Positions 31,364 through 40,568 of a DNA stretch of 64,000 bases are shown here, piece after piece (the stretch's first letter is position 1; each line of letters starts with the position of its first letter). A program made the position numbers and the translations under genes. A model generated the notes under the pieces. It made no database searches. It worked only from the letters and a program-made list of their open reading frames with translations, and was not told the DNA's origin. The stretch covers positions 1 to 64,000 of the forward strand of contig JBJLBO010000005.1 in the NCBI GenBank assembly GCA_045568115.1, in the 5' to 3' direction. The DNA comes from MGIIb-O1 sp002457595. Lineage in GTDB: Archaea; Thermoplasmatota; Poseidoniia; Poseidoniales; Thalassarchaeaceae.

Positions 31364-32305
31364 ATGGATTTAGTCACAGGAGGTGCAGGATTCATTGGCT
31401 CGCATCTAGTAGATTCCTTAGTAGCACAAGGGAAATCCGTCCGCGTGTTAGATAATTTCTCAAGCGGTAGAGAAGAATTTCTTGCGCACCACAAAAGCAC
31501 TACAAATGTAGAAATTTTTAGAGCTGATTTGTTAGACCCTGAGTCGGTCAAAAATGCCATGCAGGGTATAAATACAGTTCATCATCTTGCAGCCAATCCG
31601 GACATCCGTTTAGGAACTGAAGTCACTGATACTGACTTGAGGCAAGGAACTGTTGCAACTTACAATGTACTCGAAGCAATGAGGTGTGAAGGAGTGTCGC
31701 GCATATCGTTTGCATCATCTAGCGCAATATATGGAGAAGCAAGCATTATGCCTACTCCTGAAACATATGGGCCTGTGAAACCAATCTCTCTCTATGGTGC
31801 ATCAAAACTCGCTTCTGAGGCTCTGATTACAGCTTGGTGCGGCACTTTTGGGGCAAAGGCTTGGGTTCACCGCTTTGCCAACATTGTCGGCCCCAGAGGC
31901 ACTCATGGAGTCATCTTTGACTTTATTCACAAACTAAAGAATGACCCGACTCGGCTCGAGGTTCTAGGCAATGGTCTTCAAGAAAAATCATACATGTCTG
32001 CAGAAGATTGTGTGAGAGCTATGGTTTATCTTGTTGGAAACACTAGTGAAGATGTCAATCTCTACAATCTAGGTACAGGGGATACCTGCTCCGTACGTAG
32101 AATCGCTGAGATTGTTGTTGAAGAATCCGGACTCGAAGGTGTTTCAATAGAATACACCGGAGGAGATCGCGGTTGGGCAGGAGATGTCCCAAAAACTAGT
32201 CTAGATGTAGAATACCTACTCTCAACCGGATTTGTTCCAGAAATGCAATCTGAGGCCGCAATACGCCATACAGCACGTGCTCTTATCGATGAAATAGGTC
32301 TGTAA
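31364..32305 (+). CDS. NAD-dependent sugar epimerase/dehydratase (SDR family)
   Basis: About 313 residues of extended SDR type. The N-terminal NAD site GGAGFIGSHLVD lies near residue 6, HHLAANPD follows, then SSSAIYGEA. The catalytic Tyr/Lys pair is YGASK, and a substrate-loop RFANIVGPRG follows. The profile is closest to UDP-glucose 4-epimerases, so it probably makes UDP-galactose or a related nucleotide sugar for glycosylation. The start is set at the ATG at 31364, with GGTGG just upstream; the GTG at 31355 falls within that element. It may be cotranscribed with VKOR, 32 bp upstream. Confidence 0.88.
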   Translation: MDLVTGGAGFIGSHLVDSLVAQGKSVRVLDNFSSGREEFLAHHKSTTNVEIFRADLLDPESVKNAMQGINTVHHLAANPDIRLGTEVTDTDLRQGTVATYNVLEAMRCEGVSRISFASSSAIYGEASIMPTPETYGPVKPISLYGASKLASEALITAWCGTFGAKAWVHRFANIVGPRGTHGVIFDFIHKLKNDPTRLEVLGNGLQEKSYMSAEDCVRAMVYLVGNTSEDVNLYNLGTGDTCSVRRIAEIVVEESGLEGVSIEYTGGDRGWAGDVPKTSLDVEYLLSTGFVPEMQSEAAIRHTARALIDEIGL

Positions 32306-32348
32306 GCGCGCCTCGGCTTCATAACAGAGTGTCGTCGCCGATGATTCG

Positions 32349-33104
32349 ATGAGTAAGCGCTGGTATCAGGAGAATCGGCGCGACCCGTGGCGCCGACAGG
32401 CCAAATCGAAAGGGTATAGAGCTCGTTCTGCGTACAAGCTTAAGCAAATCCAGGAGAAATTCGAAATGATTCGGCCTGGGGACGCGATACTAGATGTTGG
32501 GTGTCATCCAGGTGGGTGGACTCAAGTCTCTGTTGAAGAAGTAGGTGATGAGGGGCTTGTAATTGGCGTGGACATAAAATCCACATCGCCAATAGAAGGG
32601 GCAACGGTCCTACAAGGAAATATCATTCATAAAGAAACTATAGAGCGTATCGAAGAACTTCTAGATGGTGGGCAATTCAACATTGTACTCAGTGATATTT
32701 CGCCCAAACTTACTGGAAGATACGACACCGATCAAGCGATTTCTTTGGAACTCTCAACTATGACTCTTGATGTCGCAATGGATTTATTGGCACCGGGAGG
32801 AGCCTTTGTTACCAAAATATTCCAAGGCGTAGGAATTGAAGGACTGATTAAGGCAGCAAAGGACAGATTCAGTAATGTACAGAGATTTGCTCCTATGGCT
32901 AGTAGAAATTCATCATCTGAGACTTATCTAATTTGTCGTAATAGGCTTCCTGTACCACGAAGACCAGCACGCGGAATCACTGCTTTTGAACAAGTACTAA
33001 GTCACCTGACTGAAGTCGGAATAAATGTAGATGAGACTTCAACTGAGGATGAAGAAATCGAAATCACCAAGGGATTCAGGCGTCTTAATCGCAATGATGA
33101 GTGA
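32349..33104 (+). CDS. rlmE: FtsJ/RlmE-type 2'-O-ribose rRNA methyltransferase
   Basis: A 251-residue SAM-dependent methyltransferase. The SAM motif is ILDVGCHPGGWTQV at 47-60. The K-D-K-E catalytic tetrad is visible as Lys30 (SAYKL), Asp116 (LSDISPKLTG), Lys156 (TKIFQG) and Glu191 (SSSETYL). It probably methylates a 2'-OH in 23S rRNA, as RlmE does on U2552. A C-terminal extension of about 50 residues beyond the fold is acidic at the end, unlike the compact bacterial enzyme. Confidence 0.92.
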   Translation: MSKRWYQENRRDPWRRQAKSKGYRARSAYKLKQIQEKFEMIRPGDAILDVGCHPGGWTQVSVEEVGDEGLVIGVDIKSTSPIEGATVLQGNIIHKETIERIEELLDGGQFNIVLSDISPKLTGRYDTDQAISLELSTMTLDVAMDLLAPGGAFVTKIFQGVGIEGLIKAAKDRFSNVQRFAPMASRNSSSETYLICRNRLPVPRRPARGITAFEQVLSHLTEVGINVDETSTEDEEIEITKGFRRLNRNDE

Positions 33105-33177
33105 TGAGTTTCAGTTTCACTTTCAAAACTACGTAGTGGATTCATTTTCAGGTAGGACTCTCCTATATTCTTGATTA

Positions 33178-33582
33178 ATGGAATCTCGAGTCAGAACGAT
33201 TCTTATGAACAGATTAAGCAGAATAGAAAAACAGATTTTGAAAAACTCTAAAGAAACGCAAAAGAAGAAATCGGGGGCAAGATACAGAACCAAAGTGTGT
33301 GATTTGGAAGAAAATCAGCCAGTATCTAATATTGAAATTCTTGTATTAAGGCGGTATCCACCTCGCCTGATTTCAAATCGAAAGTGGACGGGACATGTCG
33401 CAGCCGCATGTGGAAGGGATGAAACTGGAGTAGTTGGTCTGGTATTATGGAATGAGCAAATAGATAAGGTCGCAACGGGAGATTTAGTTCGAATAGAGAA
33501 TGGATGGTGCAAGCAACGTCTTGGAGAACGGGTCGTATCTACTGGAAGAAATGGTCGATTATCAATTATCAATGACTTATAG
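33178..33582 (+). CDS. OB-fold nucleic-acid-binding protein (RPA-like)
   Basis: A 134-residue protein. The N-terminal 35 residues are basic and helical. They are followed by an OB-fold with the archaeal single-strand-binding pattern: IEILVLRRYPPR, then AACGRDETGVVGLVLWNEQID, GDLVRIENG, and VVSTGRNGRLSI. This resembles the single OB domains of archaeal RPA-like proteins and would bind ssDNA or RNA. No zinc finger is seen. An internal ATG at 33205 is a possible alternative start. Confidence 0.7.
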   Translation: MESRVRTILMNRLSRIEKQILKNSKETQKKKSGARYRTKVCDLEENQPVSNIEILVLRRYPPRLISNRKWTGHVAAACGRDETGVVGLVLWNEQIDKVATGDLVRIENGWCKQRLGERVVSTGRNGRLSIINDL

Positions 33583-33761
33583 TTTGAAATTAGTGGTGAA
33601 GAAAACTCAAGCGAATCTAATTAATCTGAACATTCTGAGATAAACAACGTTTGTTGATTATTAAGGCTAATAAATGATAAATCCATTGTGTAGAGAGCCT
33701 AGTCTCCTCGGTCAACGCTAAAAGGGAGAGGGCGGTCGCCCGCCTCGCTGAGGGTCAAATT

Positions 33762-33929
33762 ATGGCAGCAAGAGCAGAAATGTGTACCTCGTCGGGACTA
33801 CCTCTTGTAGAGGCAAAAAGTACTGCTTTTCCATGTCCTGATTGTGGTGAATCTATCGGACGCAGTGAGCGTTGCAGAGTTCAAGCAGTCAAGTATATCT
33901 GTCCCGGATGTGGATTCGAGGGACCCTGA
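33762..33929 (+). CDS. Small zinc-ribbon RNA-binding protein (COG2888/HVO_2753 type)
   Basis: A 55-residue archaeal zinc-ribbon protein. Cysteines are at 8, 25, 28, 38, 47 and 50, with CPDC and CPGC knuckles arranged as in the HVO_2753/COG2888 family. That family is conserved in archaea immediately upstream of translation elongation factor 1-beta, exactly the arrangement here. The leader (33690-33757) is GC-rich and can form a short GGGC/GCCC hairpin. Confidence 0.88.
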   Translation: MAARAEMCTSSGLPLVEAKSTAFPCPDCGESIGRSERCRVQAVKYICPGCGFEGP

Positions 33930-33949
33930 TTCCTTGGGAGTTGTTCTAT

Positions 33950-34216
33950 ATGGGACATGTCGTTGTAAAATACAAGGTAACTATTGATCAGCCCGAAGAG
34001 GGTCGTCCTGATTATGAAGGCATAGCATCCGTAATTTCTTCAATGGAAGAAGTTCAAGCCTGTGAAATCAAACCTCTAGCATTTGGCATGATGTTTATTG
34101 AAGTTCAAGCCGTCCTTGGAGAAGGAGAAGGAATTGTTGATGACTTTGAAGCTAGTGTACGAAAAATCAATGACAACGTCGGCCAGATTGAAGCTCTAGA
34201 AATGGGTCGTCTGTGA
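33950..34216 (+). CDS. Translation elongation factor aEF-1 beta
   Basis: An 88-residue guanine nucleotide exchange factor for aEF-1A. It begins MGHVVVKYKVTI and has the alpha-beta sandwich pattern of the eEF1B-alpha C-terminal domain: ACEIKPLAFGMMFIEVQAV and the C-terminal IEALEMGRL. The start at 33950 is supported by a GGGAG element about 10 nt upstream; a longer frame from 33872 overlaps the zinc-ribbon gene and is not plausible. It forms an operon with that gene (20-bp gap). Confidence 0.93.
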   Translation: MGHVVVKYKVTIDQPEEGRPDYEGIASVISSMEEVQACEIKPLAFGMMFIEVQAVLGEGEGIVDDFEASVRKINDNVGQIEALEMGRL

Positions 34217-34254
34217 TTTTTGCACAGCCATTCATCTCAAACTCTTTTGCTCAT

Positions 34255-35652
34255 TTAGTAATGATCTAAAGGAGAACGCATGAATTCTCGCATCAGAACT
34301 GTCGCATAGGTCCCTGGAGGGAGTGTGAATTTTAATCTCAAATTAGCACCCTCGGGATGCCATAAATCACCCTCAATAGGCCCTAATTCCCAACGCTCAG
34401 ATGTTTGTTCATCGAGCATTGAAGGGGCTTCTTCAACAGAGAAGGCACTAAATGTCACAGTTAGAGGTCGTCGAGTTCCTGAAGTGGTGAGATTGGGGAT
34501 CTTCTTTACTTTCCAGTCAACATTAGCAAGATTCGTTCTTTCAAGTGCGGCTAATTCATGAACTCCGGGCTCACCTTGGGCTATAGCAGATTCTTTTCCA
34601 GGTAATGGACCTGTAACGGCCAATCGCCCCAAACGACAGTTTCTTCTACATCGCTCAAGATTTGTAAGACTGACAAGAGCCATCTTAGAAACGTCAATCC
34701 GACCACTTGCTTGAACTGGGGCTACCAAATCACCGATTTCTGGTTCTAGTAAATTAAGACCGGAATTTATTCTAAATGCTAATGAATGATTGAAGGCTAG
34801 AGATTGCAGAGAATGTACCATCAAAAGTTGAAGAGAAGAGGGGAGAGCACGGAAGGCCTTAACCCAATTATCTGGTTTGTCTAATAGAGTCTCGAGAATA
34901 TTTCTTTCGTAACCTAGATGTTTTGGAATAATCTCAAGGCAAGCCTTAGGGTCCTTTGATTCACTCCATAATTTTCGAAAATTACTAACATCATCTTTCA
35001 TCTTTAATCCAGGCATTCCTAGATACAAATCCACTGCTTTTTCAAAATCACCATCAACTACAGCACGACCTACTTCGGGAGTTACTGGCCTTGTAGAGCC
35101 GAATCTTTGAGGACCAATCCAATTTGGGAACGCATCTGCGCCAAGACGTGAGGCCAGACCATCCTTGATTTCGAGAACGCTTTGCATGGCATCCTTAGCT
35201 TCGAGAGGTTTGCCATTTTCATCACAACAACCACGAACTGTAATTGTGAATCTATTCCCATCATGATCACTCATTCCGACTTTTTGATGCGTTCGACCGA
35301 GAATTTCCAATTCTGAATCAGGTATATTCACCGATTCAACTTTTCTTTGAGAAGCATCAATTACTAGAATTTGCGTAGTTACAGCTCTTTTATCCTTTAG
35401 CCCTGAGCAAAAGATTCGATTCCTATTGATTCCACATGCACCAGCAAGCCTACGAAGGAATCTATTTGTCTCCCAATTTGTCAAGGTAGCACGGACAACT
35501 GTGAATCTGCCCTTAGAGTCGAGAGCAGGTATTCTAGCAACTTCTTCGACACGAAAGTCCTCTATTCTAACTTTCAATAATCCACCAATCCCAGTGGCAT
35601 CATGAGCCCATCCGGAAAGTCCAAGATTTTCTTCGATTTCTGCTTGCGACAA
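34255..35652 (-). CDS. truD: tRNA pseudouridine synthase TruD
   Basis: A 465-residue enzyme making pseudouridine 13 in tRNA. The catalytic Asp is Asp87 in GLKDKRAVTTQ. The TruD insertion domain follows, and conserved PNWIGPQRFGSTRP is seen mid-protein. The C-terminal RLKFTLPPGTYATVLMREF is typical. I place the start at TTG 35652. It lies 13 nt after the RpoL stop, and a GGTGA element sits 4 nt before the TTG. The frame extends further upstream, but only antisensically to no domain and in overlap with rpoL. Translation is probably coupled to rpoL. Confidence 0.92.
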   Translation of the reverse strand: MSQAEIEENLGLSGWAHDATGIGGLLKVRIEDFRVEEVARIPALDSKGRFTVVRATLTNWETNRFLRRLAGACGINRNRIFCSGLKDKRAVTTQILVIDASQRKVESVNIPDSELEILGRTHQKVGMSDHDGNRFTITVRGCCDENGKPLEAKDAMQSVLEIKDGLASRLGADAFPNWIGPQRFGSTRPVTPEVGRAVVDGDFEKAVDLYLGMPGLKMKDDVSNFRKLWSESKDPKACLEIIPKHLGYERNILETLLDKPDNWVKAFRALPSSLQLLMVHSLQSLAFNHSLAFRINSGLNLLEPEIGDLVAPVQASGRIDVSKMALVSLTNLERCRRNCRLGRLAVTGPLPGKESAIAQGEPGVHELAALERTNLANVDWKVKKIPNLTTSGTRRPLTVTFSAFSVEEAPSMLDEQTSERWELGPIEGDLWHPEGANLRLKFTLPPGTYATVLMREFMRSPLDHY

Positions 35653-35665
35653 AGATTCACCGCCC

Positions 35666-35923
35666 TCAATTTGCGAGGCCGGAAAACTCCTTAGCGATTT
35701 CAGCACAGAGATCCTGCACAATCTTGTCCGCCTTCGCACCCTTCTTGACTCGAACAAAAAGTTCAGGCTCATCCAAATCCGGATGCCCTGTGAAGTAATT
35801 TGCATACTCGACCTTGTCGTTTGCATTCAGGCGAGAGCGGAATAATTGGAGAGTAGTGTGGTCCTCACCAATTAATCGTAATCGGAGTTCAGACCCTTCG
35901 TTCTTTAGCAATTTGATTGGCAT
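35666..35923 (-). CDS. rpoL: DNA-directed RNA polymerase subunit L (Rpb11-like)
   Basis: An 85-residue subunit that dimerises with RpoD (Rpb3-like) in the assembly platform of archaeal RNA polymerase. The sequence shows the family pattern LRLIGEDHTTLQLFRSRL, then YANYFTGHPDLDEPELFVRV and a C-terminal amphipathic helix. The start at 35923 (MPIKLLK) is preferred over an upstream ATG at 35992, which would add a 23-residue tail not found in the family. A GGTGG lies about 12 nt upstream. It forms an operon with truD. Confidence 0.9.
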   Translation of the reverse strand: MPIKLLKNEGSELRLRLIGEDHTTLQLFRSRLNANDKVEYANYFTGHPDLDEPELFVRVKKGAKADKIVQDLCAEIAKEFSGLAN

Positions 35924-36034
35924 GACGGCCGCGCCACCCGACTCTCCCTTTTGAGGGCTTTCATCGAATTGCTGGACCCCTAAAGGGTCCAACTCACTGT
36001 TTTAATTAAGTATCGAGTAACGTTACGGCAGACG

Positions 36035-38587
36035 ATGCTAGGCTTTACCATGTCAGAGGCTCGTGTTGCTGAAGCCTTTGAAAAGGCATCCTTGGGAATA
36101 ATTATTGCAAGTCTTCTGTTGACAATTGGAACTGGCCTTGCTCTGAGCCCATTACCCGAATTCCAAACTGACCTATCCTCATTTTCACCTACCACTGAAG
36201 CAAACGAAGCCGAACAGAGATTGGAAGAGATTATGCCCTCCTCTCCTCATCGTATTTATGTCCACGTTGAACCAGTTCAGGAAGGAGCAAATGTATTGGA
36301 AATAGGGGCGCTTCAGCAACTTGCGAGTGATCTTGACGCCGTCAATTCTCTATCAAATAGTAATGGAGATTTTGTGACGTCTCACATTAATGCAGCTCAA
36401 ATACTGAATGTTGCTTTAGAGGAAAAAGACTCACAAGGGCGTAATATTTCTGCTTTCAACAACTGGGAAGAAATGCTAAACGCTATTGTAACTGATGAAG
36501 AATGTACAGACGCAATTGGGGATGATCGGGTAATTGCCACTGCATCTTTTGCAAAATCAGTAATGCTGCACAAAGACTTCGATTATGCCCCTGTTTGTGA
36601 ATGGCTTGGAAACGATAAGGTAGGCGACCCTACTCCTTCCGCCTCTAGTACAATGTGGATTATAGAAATAAATGGAGACCTCTCTGCTGATGAAAGACTT
36701 CAGAAATCGTTGTTAATCAAGTCTGTAATTGACAAGAGAGGAGGGTCCTCTGAATCAGCATTAAACTACGGGATTGTTTCAGATGATTTAGTTAGTAATG
36801 AAATTAATGAATCGACCTTGGATAATTTGGTTTGGCTTCTAATAATTTCAATTTGTGTCGTGGTTGTTGTCTTAGCTCTAGCATTTCGTTCACCACTAAT
36901 GGTTGCAGCTCCACTTACTGGACTTTCGGCAGCATTAATCTGGACTTATGGAACTATGGCTTTGATTGGAAGTGAGTTCTCAATCCTTGAAGTAGCAGTG
37001 GCACCAGTAGTATTAGGTCTAGGAATTGACTATTCGATTCACTTGCAACGATCATACGAAAAAGCACGGAGTGAAACTAATTCTCCGGCTCTAGCATGGG
37101 TTAGATCTCTGTCTAGTTTACGCATTGCCCTGACCTTATCCGTAATCACTACTGTTTTCGCTTTCTTAGCCAATCTACTATCACCATTACCTCCAATCAA
37201 GAGTTTTGGTATGACTCTGGCACTAGGAGTTATTTCGGCCTTCGTAGCCAGTACTTTGATGGTTGGTGCTTTACATGTATTAGCTGAGAAAACCACAGGA
37301 TTACAAAAACACAGGTCTCTTCAATTGAATAAACTAGCAAATATTGCTACTGAATTTCAACGACGGCACACTGGAGTAATTCTCATTATGGTTGCTGCAC
37401 TTACCGCGAGTTCTGTAATTTTCTCTGTTGGGCAACTTGATACGAAATTTGAATTGACTGACTTCCTTGGTGAAGAAATGGAGGCCATTGAAGTTCGAAA
37501 TTCAATGTATGACTCATATGATGTCGAGTCACTAAAATCTGTTGATATTATTATTGAGCCTGGTTATGGAGAGTCCTCACTAGAGGGAGAAAGAGACCTA
37601 TTGAAAGAATTAGAACGTCTTGATAATCGATTAGCATATACAATAAATGTAGTTATTCCAGAAGGTACAGACTCAGTTAGGCCATCCTATGATGGGATTT
37701 ATCCTATTCTTAGAGATGCAATAGATTCGGATGAAGCATTCGGTGAACGTTACCACATTGGCGTTTTTGATGGAACTGTAGGAGTCACAGATGGATTCGA
37801 AGAAGGTGACCTCGCTGCTTCGATTAAGGAATTGTTGGCGAATAATACAGTAGGCGAGCCTATACGTGGAGACACATGGGGAGAAAGAACTGCTAGATTT
37901 GTGGCACTAACAAAAGACGAAAGTTCCCTCCTGTATTTACGAATGAGCGTCGATGTTACTGCTCAGAATAGTGAAGAAACTTCCAAATTGGCTCAACAAT
38001 TCAATGACCATATTGTGGACTTTGAACTACATACTGGATACAGAGCACATCTGGGAGGAGACTTGATTCTAGTTCACAATGTTCTTTCAGGACTCGTACT
38101 GTCATTAATTGAGTCAACTGCCTTTAGCCTTGGAGTTTCATTGATGGTGCTATTTGCACTTTCCCGACGCTTAGGACCTTCTCTAGTGGTCATTTTACCC
38201 GTTGGACTTGCTGGGTCATGGGTTGTTGGGGCAATGGCTGTATTGCACATCAATTGGAATGTACTAACAGTCATGATTACTGCATTAACCATAGGGCTAG
38301 GTATTGATTACTCAATTCATGTATGGCGTAAATTTGAGGAGAACCAGAACGAAGGGCTTGGAACTTGGGCTGCCATGCGAAATATGTATTCAACAACTGG
38401 AGCATCTCTCGTAATGTCTGCTGGGACTACAATCTGTGGATTCATGGTTCTACTACTTTCACCAGTACCAGTTATCAGGGACTTTGGATTAGTCAGTTCT
38501 ATTTCGGTTGCTTTCTCTCTGATTTTAGCCCTACTGGTATTACCAGGCCTATTAGCAGCAGAAGTAAGAACTGCTAATGGTGAGTAA
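36035..38587 (+). CDS. RND superfamily exporter, HAE3/MMPL type
   Basis: An 850-residue two-fold RND transporter with about 12 helices. The helix-4 motifs are VVLGLGIDYSIHLQRS and ALTIGLGIDYSIHVWRK, with the proton-relay Asp residues. Extracytoplasmic domains follow TM1 and TM7. It is shorter than the exporter at 26214 and lacks its Asp-rich loop. Start candidates are 36035 and the ATG at 36050 (MSEARVAEAF); the second looks more natural. It is transcribed divergently from rpoL. The substrate is unknown; related proteins move lipids or hopanoid-like molecules. Confidence 0.88.
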   Translation: MLGFTMSEARVAEAFEKASLGIIIASLLLTIGTGLALSPLPEFQTDLSSFSPTTEANEAEQRLEEIMPSSPHRIYVHVEPVQEGANVLEIGALQQLASDLDAVNSLSNSNGDFVTSHINAAQILNVALEEKDSQGRNISAFNNWEEMLNAIVTDEECTDAIGDDRVIATASFAKSVMLHKDFDYAPVCEWLGNDKVGDPTPSASSTMWIIEINGDLSADERLQKSLLIKSVIDKRGGSSESALNYGIVSDDLVSNEINESTLDNLVWLLIISICVVVVVLALAFRSPLMVAAPLTGLSAALIWTYGTMALIGSEFSILEVAVAPVVLGLGIDYSIHLQRSYEKARSETNSPALAWVRSLSSLRIALTLSVITTVFAFLANLLSPLPPIKSFGMTLALGVISAFVASTLMVGALHVLAEKTTGLQKHRSLQLNKLANIATEFQRRHTGVILIMVAALTASSVIFSVGQLDTKFELTDFLGEEMEAIEVRNSMYDSYDVESLKSVDIIIEPGYGESSLEGERDLLKELERLDNRLAYTINVVIPEGTDSVRPSYDGIYPILRDAIDSDEAFGERYHIGVFDGTVGVTDGFEEGDLAASIKELLANNTVGEPIRGDTWGERTARFVALTKDESSLLYLRMSVDVTAQNSEETSKLAQQFNDHIVDFELHTGYRAHLGGDLILVHNVLSGLVLSLIESTAFSLGVSLMVLFALSRRLGPSLVVILPVGLAGSWVVGAMAVLHINWNVLTVMITALTIGLGIDYSIHVWRKFEENQNEGLGTWAAMRNMYSTTGASLVMSAGTTICGFMVLLLSPVPVIRDFGLVSSISVAFSLILALLVLPGLLAAEVRTANGE

Positions 38588-39058
38588 CTATTCTGATGCA
38601 TTGTCTATAGCAGAAGAAATTTTGTTCATATCTAATCCCTGTTCTCTAGCAACAAGAGCAAGGGCCATCCATAGTGTAACTGGAACCAATGCTCTTCTCT
38701 TTCTTTGTGCCCTGCGCACAACTTCCTTGGACCCTAACCCTGATTCTTTGGAAATGAGTTGGATTAGAATAGGGATGCTTCTTTCTACCCGATCTATGGA
38801 ATGACTTTTAGTTGAATGTTCATTATTACTATCTATTTTCACAATTGGTTTAGAAAGCTTAGTTGAGGAAATATTTTCATCTATCTCAGAATTAATTTTT
38901 GTGGATACTATAGGAGTAGAATAAATCACAGAGGATTGTAATTCTTTTATTTCATTTGCAGGGACTTCTAGTAGCCTTCTGGATATCGGCCTCCAGCCAA
39001 GATTTGGCGCAGTTAATTCTAATCCCTGGGCGGGGCTTAGCCCCTCTGCCTTCTTCAA
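38588..39058 (-). CDS. DUF2240-family protein, C-terminal part (frame-split)
   Basis: A 156-codon frame opening at TTG 39058 inside the 3' end of the next fragment. Its first residues, LSPAQGLELTAPNLGWRP, fit the middle of archaeal DUF2240 proteins, where a winged-helix domain is followed by L-S-P and a GF/W-x-P element. The end (VVRRAQRKRRALVPVTLWMALALVAREQGLDM) fits the helical C-terminal domain. The linker between them is long, polar and Ser-rich. I read it as the downstream part of one DUF2240 gene whose frame shifts by +1 at about 39050-39062. Confidence 0.6.
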   Translation of the reverse strand: MKKAEGLSPAQGLELTAPNLGWRPISRRLLEVPANEIKELQSSVIYSTPIVSTKINSEIDENISSTKLSKPIVKIDSNNEHSTKSHSIDRVERSIPILIQLISKESGLGSKEVVRRAQRKRRALVPVTLWMALALVAREQGLDMNKISSAIDNASE

Positions 39059-39230
39059 CTAGCCAACCAGATTCTACCAGTTTATTGACAATTTTTTCAG
39101 CCTCACGAGGAGTAAACCATTGCATATCAAGTGACCAAGAGCGTATCAAATCAACACGAAAAATTAGATTTCGCGGCCTATTAGTAAAGACTGAGAATAG
39201 CAATTGACTGACCTCATCAACTGCACTCAT
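38952..39230 (-). CDS. DUF2240-family protein, N-terminal winged-helix part (frame-split)
   Basis: A 92-codon frame starting at ATG 39230. Residues 1-58 (LLFSVF, RVDLIRSWSLDMQWFTPREAEKIV, LVESGWLVEEG) match the N-terminal winged-helix part of archaeal DUF2240. After GWLVEEGRG the reading turns into low-plausibility sequence and stops at 38952. The expected continuation is in the +1 frame (fragment 38588-39058). The function of DUF2240 is unknown; nucleic-acid binding is inferred from the fold. Confidence 0.6.
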   Translation of the reverse strand: MSAVDEVSQLLFSVFTNRPRNLIFRVDLIRSWSLDMQWFTPREAEKIVNKLVESGWLVEEGRGAKPRPGIRINCAKSWLEADIQKATRSPCK

Positions 39231-39332
39231 GGTAATTCCAAATCAAGTCCGATATTCATCCGGCTTGAGTTTTACTAGCAGAACGTATCAACATTCTATT
39301 GAATAGGGGGCGTGCTCTCCGGCCTCCCCATT

Positions 39333-40568
39333 ATGGCCCGAGATTACATCGCTCGCGACCCCAAGACAGGGCGGCCAATACACCAGAAAAGAGTCAGTAA
39401 ACAAGTCGATATTCGGTCTATGTTACCAGATTCTGGGACTTGGCAGCGCATTCCTCTTCAAGAAATCATACCTTTGGCTTCGGGGAACATTACGATGGTA
39501 GAAATACCACGTTACCAAGGAGGAGGTCTTGCTAGGAGAATTGATGGGATTCTCGCATTAAATCGCGTTCTTCCGTCTCAGATAAATTCAGCACACGAAG
39601 CACTTTGTAATGCTCTAGATGATGATGATGCCGATATTCGAATTGCGGCACTTCAATCACTGCCATCATTCGCTATAAAGAAACATGAAAATTTGTTTCT
39701 TTACCTCTCAGATAGGCTACAAGAGAACGATAATGAGGTCCGTAGAGAAGCACGTCTAGCATTAAGAAAATCCGCTCCCGTGTTCCCATCAGGATGCGAA
39801 GAAATCCTTCGGAGAGAACTTAGAGATTCTCGAAAGCAACATAGAGATGATGCCTTTATCACATTAAAAGAAACGGCCGTAAATTGGGTTGAAACCGGTT
39901 GTTTACACCTTGATGAACTGATTAGAGAAGAAGATGTGGACTTGAGAAGAAGAGGGGCTAAGATTCTACGAACTATCACTGTTAAAGGAGGAGCCACAGG
40001 ATGGGATTTGATTTCATGGTCGCTTCAAGATGAAGACCCACTTGTAAGACGTAGCGCTTCTGCTTGTTTACCTAAATTGGCCAACTCAGAATCAAAAATA
40101 GCAACAATATTAGTTGAAGCCGCAATGTTAGATGAAGATAATGGTGTGAGGAAAAATATTATTCGAACACTGAAAACTCTGGATATGCAGAATCCTCGAG
40201 TTGCTCAATTGATTCAAGATGGAGCACGAGATAGGGATCCAGTTCTACGGAAGGCGTGTATTGATCAACTCTCAATTATTCTATCTGGAGATAGGTTAAG
40301 AGAAGTTGCCACCGAATTACTCCGACAAGAAACTCGAAAAGACTTGCGGAAAAGACTCGAAAGACTCGCTCTAGATGTTGATTGGGAAGGTACTGAAGAA
40401 GAAAAGAACCGCTCACTCGCCCCTCTAGAAAAAGTCGAAGAAGAAGAGGTTTCGGAACCAAACACTATGCTTCCACCACATAGTGGTGTAGACAAGCCGA
40501 AGAGTGAAAGTCATAAACAGGAGTCAGGTCGGCGGGCCGCGAGGAATGAAGATGAGCGAGACTTTTGA
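39333..40568 (+). CDS. HEAT-repeat protein
   Basis: About 411 residues starting at ATG 39333 (MARDYIARDP); a GTG at 39312 is less likely. After a basic 70-residue head, the body is a chain of HEAT/PBS-lyase-like helical repeats, for example DDDADIRIAALQSL, ENDNEVRREARLAL, EEDVDLRRRGAKIL, DEDPLVRRSASACL, DEDNGVRKNIIRTL and DRDPVLRKACIDQL, each about 35-40 residues. The C-terminal 60 residues are charged and disordered. Such solenoids scaffold protein complexes. The 3' end overlaps the next gene, and the run continues into a DEAD helicase, suggesting a shared RNA-related role. Confidence 0.8.
   Translation: MARDYIARDPKTGRPIHQKRVSKQVDIRSMLPDSGTWQRIPLQEIIPLASGNITMVEIPRYQGGGLARRIDGILALNRVLPSQINSAHEALCNALDDDDADIRIAALQSLPSFAIKKHENLFLYLSDRLQENDNEVRREARLALRKSAPVFPSGCEEILRRELRDSRKQHRDDAFITLKETAVNWVETGCLHLDELIREEDVDLRRRGAKILRTITVKGGATGWDLISWSLQDEDPLVRRSASACLPKLANSESKIATILVEAAMLDEDNGVRKNIIRTLKTLDMQNPRVAQLIQDGARDRDPVLRKACIDQLSIILSGDRLREVATELLRQETRKDLRKRLERLALDVDWEGTEEEKNRSLAPLEKVEEEEVSEPNTMLPPHSGVDKPKSESHKQESGRRAARNEDERDF

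Noticed and set aside
33872..33949. N-terminal extension of aEF-1 beta
   Set aside because: It overlaps the zinc-ribbon gene in another frame and does not match the family, whose proteins begin near MGHVVV.
35653..35826. N-terminal extension of TruD
   Set aside because: It overlaps rpoL completely in another frame, and a TTG with GGTGA directly after the rpoL stop is a better start.
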